This document shows, piece by piece, positions 12,843-12,863 of a stretch of 12,863 nucleotides of DNA. Under the pieces are notes generated by a model. It was not told where the DNA came from and made no database searches. It saw only the letters and a program-made list of their open reading frames with translations. The translations under genes were made by a program, and so were the position numbers. The DNA is from JAVBSX01 sp964576215 (GTDB taxonomy: Bacteria > Planctomycetota > Planctomycetia > Pirellulales > Thermoguttaceae): NCBI GenBank assembly GCA_964576215.1, contig CAZNVM010000208.1, forward strand, positions 1 to 12,863. Direction: 5' to 3'. Each line of letters opens with the position of its first letter. Positions within the stretch are counted from its first letter, which is position 1.

Positions 12843-12863
12843 ATCAGGATCAGGTGATCGGTG

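Overview
The window looks like planctomycete chromosome (Pirellulales-like), judged by recognition and without a search. Several predicted proteins resemble families I know mainly from Planctomycetes: a large GH38-like protein with an N-terminal PC-x-SLE motif, a LolA-like exported protein, a small lipoprotein with the PLVCPA motif, and a recombinase with the planctomycete-type N-terminus. Base composition is moderate and many genes lack a clear Shine-Dalgarno sequence. Intergenic space is unusually rich in palindromic and tandem repeats.

Layout. (1) 1-1260 is a scrambled accessory strip around a tRNA-Ala(TGC) gene: the 3' end of an ISKra4-type transposase, the tRNA with its promoter, a perfect 22-bp palindrome, the N-terminal third of a tyrosine recombinase, the C-terminal part of an HTH/excisionase-like protein on the other strand with the first codons of a following gene, and the first ~38 codons of an HSP90-family ATPase. 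It reads as the scar of a tRNA-associated integrative element with at least two deletion junctions (near 815 and 1130). (2) 1260-4391 (-) encodes a 1043-aa GH38-like protein; the HSP90 remnant lies just downstream and was probably its operon partner. (3) 4695-6758 (+) encodes an exported planctomycete protein of unknown function. (4) 6926-7909 (+) encodes a stand-alone RelA/SpoT-type alarmone synthetase behind a good sigma70 promoter. (5) 8055-8209 is a 155-bp palindromic repeat. (6) 8303-9016 (+) encodes a PurQ homologue whose catalytic cysteine is glycine. (7) 9018-9135 is a second palindromic repeat filling the gap between the convergent purQ and atpZ-like genes. (8) atpZ-like (9129-9371, -) and sbcD (9453-10676, +) diverge from overlapping promoters. 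(9) 10662-11762 (-) encodes a LolA-like exported protein whose 5' end runs through a 7-bp tandem repeat. (10) 11997-12842 (+) encodes a conserved lipoprotein.

The genes do not form one pathway. They are mostly single housekeeping or lineage genes (purine synthesis, DNA repair, ATP synthase assembly, stringent response, envelope). Two themes stand out: the Cys-less PurQ, which should not be able to use glutamine, and repeats that sit exactly at gene ends, supplying or abutting start codons, stop codons and even a candidate signal-peptide region.
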